Shown here: in pieces, positions 7,105-9,381 of the stretch | Layout of the letters: every line of letters starts with the position of its first letter | Numbering within the stretch: position 1 is the first letter of the stretch | Origin: an uncultured Clostridia bacterium | GTDB taxonomy: Bacteria; Bacillota; Clostridia; Christensenellales; Borkfalkiaceae | NCBI GenBank assembly: GCA_944376035.1 | Contig: CALWBJ010000203.1 | Span: 1 to 9,381, forward strand | Reading direction: 5' to 3' | Length of the DNA stretch: 9,381 nt | Position numbers and translations under genes: made by a program | The notes under the pieces: model-generated | The model's database searches: none | Seen by the model: the letters and a program-made list of their open reading frames with translations, nothing else | What the model was told of the DNA's origin: nothing

Positions 7105-7133
7105 ATAGAAGCCGGAAAACTTCCGACTTCTAT
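7105..7133. terminator. Strong hairpin terminator between ATPase gene and thrC
   Basis: Arms 7105-7117 and 7121-7133 pair over 13 bp with one G-U wobble around a 3-nt loop. On the minus strand the stem is followed by ATTTTTATT, and on the plus strand by TTT. It lies about 30 nt after the stop codon of the small ATPase gene, which it most likely terminates. Confidence 0.85.
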
Positions 7134-7161
7134 TTTACTATATTTTGACTATAAAAATCAA

Positions 7162-7569
7162 CTATTCGACGTACTTTAAAACAAAATCGGGCAAATCTTC
7201 CTTACTTGCACTGCAAGTAACGACAAAATGTACTCCGAAATCCTTTTCAAGTTTTTCCATCGCGGAAAAAATCCCTTCAAGTTCGGACAGAGGTTTATTT
7301 GTTATTCTTGCAATTCCGTCAATATAAATATATTCATTATCGCCGCTAGCCGCAACTATGCCTTTTAAAAATCCCCTGAAACCGTCACTTCCCTGAATGG
7401 CAAACTGAGTTACGTCAAGAAAGCGAATCTGATATTTTAAGTCATATGTATATCTGTTGGTATCCGTTATAAAAACAACATGACCCTTGGCGTGCTCGAG
7501 AGTATCGTTTGCATGTTGTATAATGGCTTTTGTTTTGCCTGTGCCCTTAGGTCCGTAAATAATTTTCAT
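7162..7569 (-). CDS. Small stand-alone P-loop NTPase, function unknown
   Basis: A 135-residue protein with Walker A GPKGTGKT (6-13) directly at the N-terminus, then a strand VVFITDT (31-37), a Walker B-like strand YIYIDGIARI (80-89) and a strand FVVTCSA (115-121) in sensor position. The Walker B stretch has one Asp and no following Glu, so hydrolysis may be weak or the role mainly nucleotide binding. There is no C-terminal lid, DNA-binding or membrane domain; it is about half the size of ordinary AAA or RecA-type ATPases. Similar small Clostridial proteins are often loosely named ATP-binding or PilT-like, without proof. AGGAGG (7581-7586) is 11 nt before the ATG. It has its own likely promoter (7605-7633) and a downstream terminator, so it appears to be a single-gene unit. 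Confidence 0.85.
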   Translation of the reverse strand: MKIIYGPKGTGKTKAIIQHANDTLEHAKGHVVFITDTNRYTYDLKYQIRFLDVTQFAIQGSDGFRGFLKGIVAASGDNEYIYIDGIARITNKPLSELEGIFSAMEKLEKDFGVHFVVTCSASKEDLPDFVLKYVE

Positions 7570-7604
7570 GAAAAAATTATCCTCCTCAATTTTCTCTTAA
7601 CTAT

Positions 7605-7633
7605 ATTTTATAATACTTTTAAGAAAAATACAA
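7605..7633 (-). promoter_or_regulatory. Likely sigma-A promoter of the small ATPase gene
   Basis: Minus strand TTGTAT (7628-7633), 17-nt spacer, TAAAAT (7605-7610). The start would lie near 7598, about 28 nt before the ATG, leaving room for the AGGAGG at 7581-7586. The region is AT-rich, so shifted alternatives (for example TATAAA with a 15-nt spacer) are possible. Confidence 0.5.
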
Positions 7634-7647
7634 TAGGTTTTTTAAAA

Positions 7648-9039
7648 TTATTCGGCAAAAATCAATAATTTTTTATGAAATTCCTTATCGCACATCATTA
7701 TCATGGCGTCAAGTTCATCATCGCCCATTACACTGCAGCGTCCGTTTTCATACTCTTTATCAATCAACGCTTTGATTTTACCTACAATTTCATGAGTTTT
7801 TTCAATTCTGTGTTCTTTCGGAAGTTCGTAATACTGATTTATCCAATACGCAATACCTGCAAGTCCGCTCGTATTATTTATTGACACATGCATAGGACGG
7901 TTAAGAAGTTTGGACGTATCGAAAATATTATATATTTCTTCATCTTTAAGCATACCGTCCGCATGAATTCCCGCTCTGGTAGAATTGAAACTTCTTCCTA
8001 CAAACGGCGTACGCGACGGAATTACATAACCGATTTCCTTCTCGAAATAATTAGCGATATCGGTAATAGCGGTAAAATCCATACCGTCAGAAGTTCCGCG
8101 GAGAGAAGCGTATTCAATAGCCATTGCTTCAAGAGGACAGTTACCCGTCCGCTCTCCTATGCCGAGAAGTGAGCAGTTGGCGGCCGAACAGCCGTAAAGC
8201 CATGCAGTAGAAGCATTGGTAACCGCCTTATAAAAATCATTATGCCCGTGCCATTCAAGCATTTCACTTGGAACTTCGGCATAGTGCCGAAGTCCGTAAA
8301 TAATTCCAGGAACACTTCTCGGTAAAGCGGCGCCCGAGTAATTCACTCCGAATCCCATAGTATCGCACGCCCGGACTTTTATTGGTATTCCGCTCTCTTT
8401 GGATAGTTTCATGAGTTCGCTTGCGAAAGGAACGACAAATCCGTAAAAATCCGCGCGGGTAATGTCTTCGAAATGACATCTTGGCCTTATCCCCGCTTCA
8501 AGAGCGTCTTTCACTATACCGAGATACTTATCAAGCGCCTGAGACCTGGTCAAATTCATTTTTTTGAAAATATGATAATCGGAACAACTTACGAGTACTC
8601 CGGTTTCTTTAAGTCCCATTTCCTTGACAAGCTGAAAATCTTTTTTATTAGCCCTGATCCAACTTGTAACTTCCGGAAATTCCAGCCCTAATTCCTGACA
8701 AGCCCTTACGGCTTTTCTGTCCTTTTCAGAGTAAAGAAAAAATTCAGACTGACGAATTATGCCTTTTTTACCGCCTAATCTTGACATAAGTTTAAATACT
8801 TCTACGATCTGCTCAACAGTAAACGGAGATGTAGATTGCTGTCCGTCACGGAAAGTAGTGTCGGTAATCCATATTTCATCAGCCATTGCCATCGGAACAT
8901 GACGAGAATTGAATATCACTTTAGGGACCGATTCGTATTCGAAGATATCTCTGAAAAGTTGAGGCTCGCTTACGTCCTGCAAACTGTAATTATAAAATTT
9001 TTCTTCCAATAAATTTGTTTTTGAATTCCTGTCTATCAT
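7648..9039 (-). CDS. Re-citrate synthase / homocitrate synthase family enzyme
   Basis: HMG-CoA-lyase-like TIM-barrel enzyme (463 aa) of the isopropylmalate/homocitrate synthase superfamily, condensing acetyl-CoA with a 2-oxoacid. Signatures: TDTTFRDGQQ (59-68, catalytic R64 and metal ligand D65), RCHFEDITRAD (187-197), EWHGHND (262-268, metal ligands H264 and H266), GIGERTGN (293-300) and RAGIHADG (355-362). The long N-terminal lead and the stretch IRQSEFFLYSEKDR (95-108) resemble, from memory, the Re-face citrate synthase of Clostridium kluyveri more than LeuA. That enzyme makes citrate from oxaloacetate and acetyl-CoA in anaerobes lacking the usual GltA. No LeuA-type C-terminal regulatory domain is present. 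AAAGGAAC (9051-9058), inside the preceding aminotransferase gene, is 11 nt before the ATG and the genes are 3 bp apart, so they form an operon. Homocitrate synthase is the main alternative. No clear terminator follows it. Confidence 0.85.
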   Translation of the reverse strand: MIDRNSKTNLLEEKFYNYSLQDVSEPQLFRDIFEYESVPKVIFNSRHVPMAMADEIWITDTTFRDGQQSTSPFTVEQIVEVFKLMSRLGGKKGIIRQSEFFLYSEKDRKAVRACQELGLEFPEVTSWIRANKKDFQLVKEMGLKETGVLVSCSDYHIFKKMNLTRSQALDKYLGIVKDALEAGIRPRCHFEDITRADFYGFVVPFASELMKLSKESGIPIKVRACDTMGFGVNYSGAALPRSVPGIIYGLRHYAEVPSEMLEWHGHNDFYKAVTNASTAWLYGCSAANCSLLGIGERTGNCPLEAMAIEYASLRGTSDGMDFTAITDIANYFEKEIGYVIPSRTPFVGRSFNSTRAGIHADGMLKDEEIYNIFDTSKLLNRPMHVSINNTSGLAGIAYWINQYYELPKEHRIEKTHEIVGKIKALIDKEYENGRCSVMGDDELDAMIMMCDKEFHKKLLIFAE

Positions 9040-9042
9040 AAA

Positions 9043-9381
9043 TTATTTAAGTTCCTTTATAAAATCAATTAATCTGTCAAGACCCTCTTTTATATCTTCA
9101 ATAGAAATAGCATAAGAAAGGCGTATGCAGTTGTCATCTCCGAATGCAATACCAGGAACGACAGCGACACCCTTTTTCAACGCGCAATCGGCAAAAGAGA
9201 GAGAGCCTGTTATTTTCTGACCTTCAAAAGTCTTCCCGTACAGCGCTGAAATATCAGGGAAAATATAGAATGCACCTTTGGGTTCGGGACATATAATTCC
9301 CTCTACTTCTTTAAGCCTGTCATACATATATTTTCTCCTTTCGTCAAAAACTCTCTGCATCTCGTTTCTAAATTTTTCGCC
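9043..9381 (-). CDS. Class I/II aminotransferase, C-terminal part (partial at window edge)
   Basis: The frame stays open to the right end of the window, so only the last 112 or so codons are present; the ATG at 9360 is internal. The fragment shows the small domain of fold-type I PLP aminotransferases of the aspartate aminotransferase group: ERRKYMYDRL, the conserved PKGAFYIFPDIS, a GVAVVPGIAFG stretch, and IRLSYA, whose Arg binds the substrate alpha-carboxylate. The PLP lysine lies upstream, outside the window. Substrate cannot be fixed from this part; aspartate/2-oxoglutarate is the usual activity of this subgroup. Its direct coupling to an oxaloacetate-using citrate synthase would fit an aspartate aminotransferase supplying or draining oxaloacetate. 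Confidence 0.92.
   Translation of the reverse strand, partial: GEKFRNEMQRVFDERRKYMYDRLKEVEGIICPEPKGAFYIFPDISALYGKTFEGQKITGSLSFADCALKKGVAVVPGIAFGDDNCIRLSYAISIEDIKEGLDRLIDFIKELK

Noticed and set aside
7648..9039. 2-isopropylmalate synthase (leuA)
   Set aside because: The C-terminal leucine-binding regulatory domain is absent, and the N-terminal lead and core motifs fit the Re-citrate/homocitrate group; no leucine genes are adjacent.
1..9381. CRISPR array, tRNA or rRNA gene, complete insertion sequence
   Set aside because: No regularly spaced repeats, cloverleaf-like segments, rRNA-like stretches or transposase motifs were seen on either strand.

Overview
The window looks like chromosomal DNA of a low-GC, probably anaerobic member of the Clostridia (Firmicutes). 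This rests on AT-rich coding sequence, strong AGGAGG-type ribosome binding sites, a DUF5685-type protein next to a divergent J-protein, an RlmCD/RumA-type rRNA methyltransferase, and a synthase resembling the Re-face citrate synthase of Clostridium kluyveri. Genus cannot be fixed. Every gene I can support lies on the minus strand, so transcription runs from position 9381 towards 1.

In transcription order: the right end (9381-7648) holds the C-terminal part of a class I/II aminotransferase, followed after 3 bp by a complete Re-citrate synthase/homocitrate synthase family enzyme. A small P-loop ATPase gene (7569-7162) follows, with its own likely promoter and a strong hairpin terminator (7105-7133). 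Next come threonine synthase thrC (7061-5580) and tryptophanyl-tRNA synthetase trpS (5545-4517). Packed tightly behind trpS are a DUF5685 protein, a J-domain-like protein with a cysteine-rich tail, a multi-spanning membrane protein and an RlmCD-type 23S rRNA uracil-5 methyltransferase. These genes overlap or sit 1-3 bp apart and end at a bidirectional terminator (1038-1083).

Beyond that terminator the sequence is visibly richer in G+C. It holds the remnant of a mobile element: a good promoter, a 55-codon gene of unknown function, and then, with no gap, the 3' third of a large serine recombinase (zinc ribbon and coiled coil) that has lost its catalytic domain, ending at its own terminator (8-41).

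Functionally, the aminotransferase, citrate synthase and threonine synthase all belong to metabolism around aspartate, oxaloacetate and glutamate. The trpS-linked cluster is the least explained part: a J-like protein without the HPD motif but with eight cysteines in its last 24 residues, a helical protein with a CGLC motif and two aspartate-rich stretches, and a membrane protein appear to be co-expressed. This is the best candidate here for an undescribed functional module.
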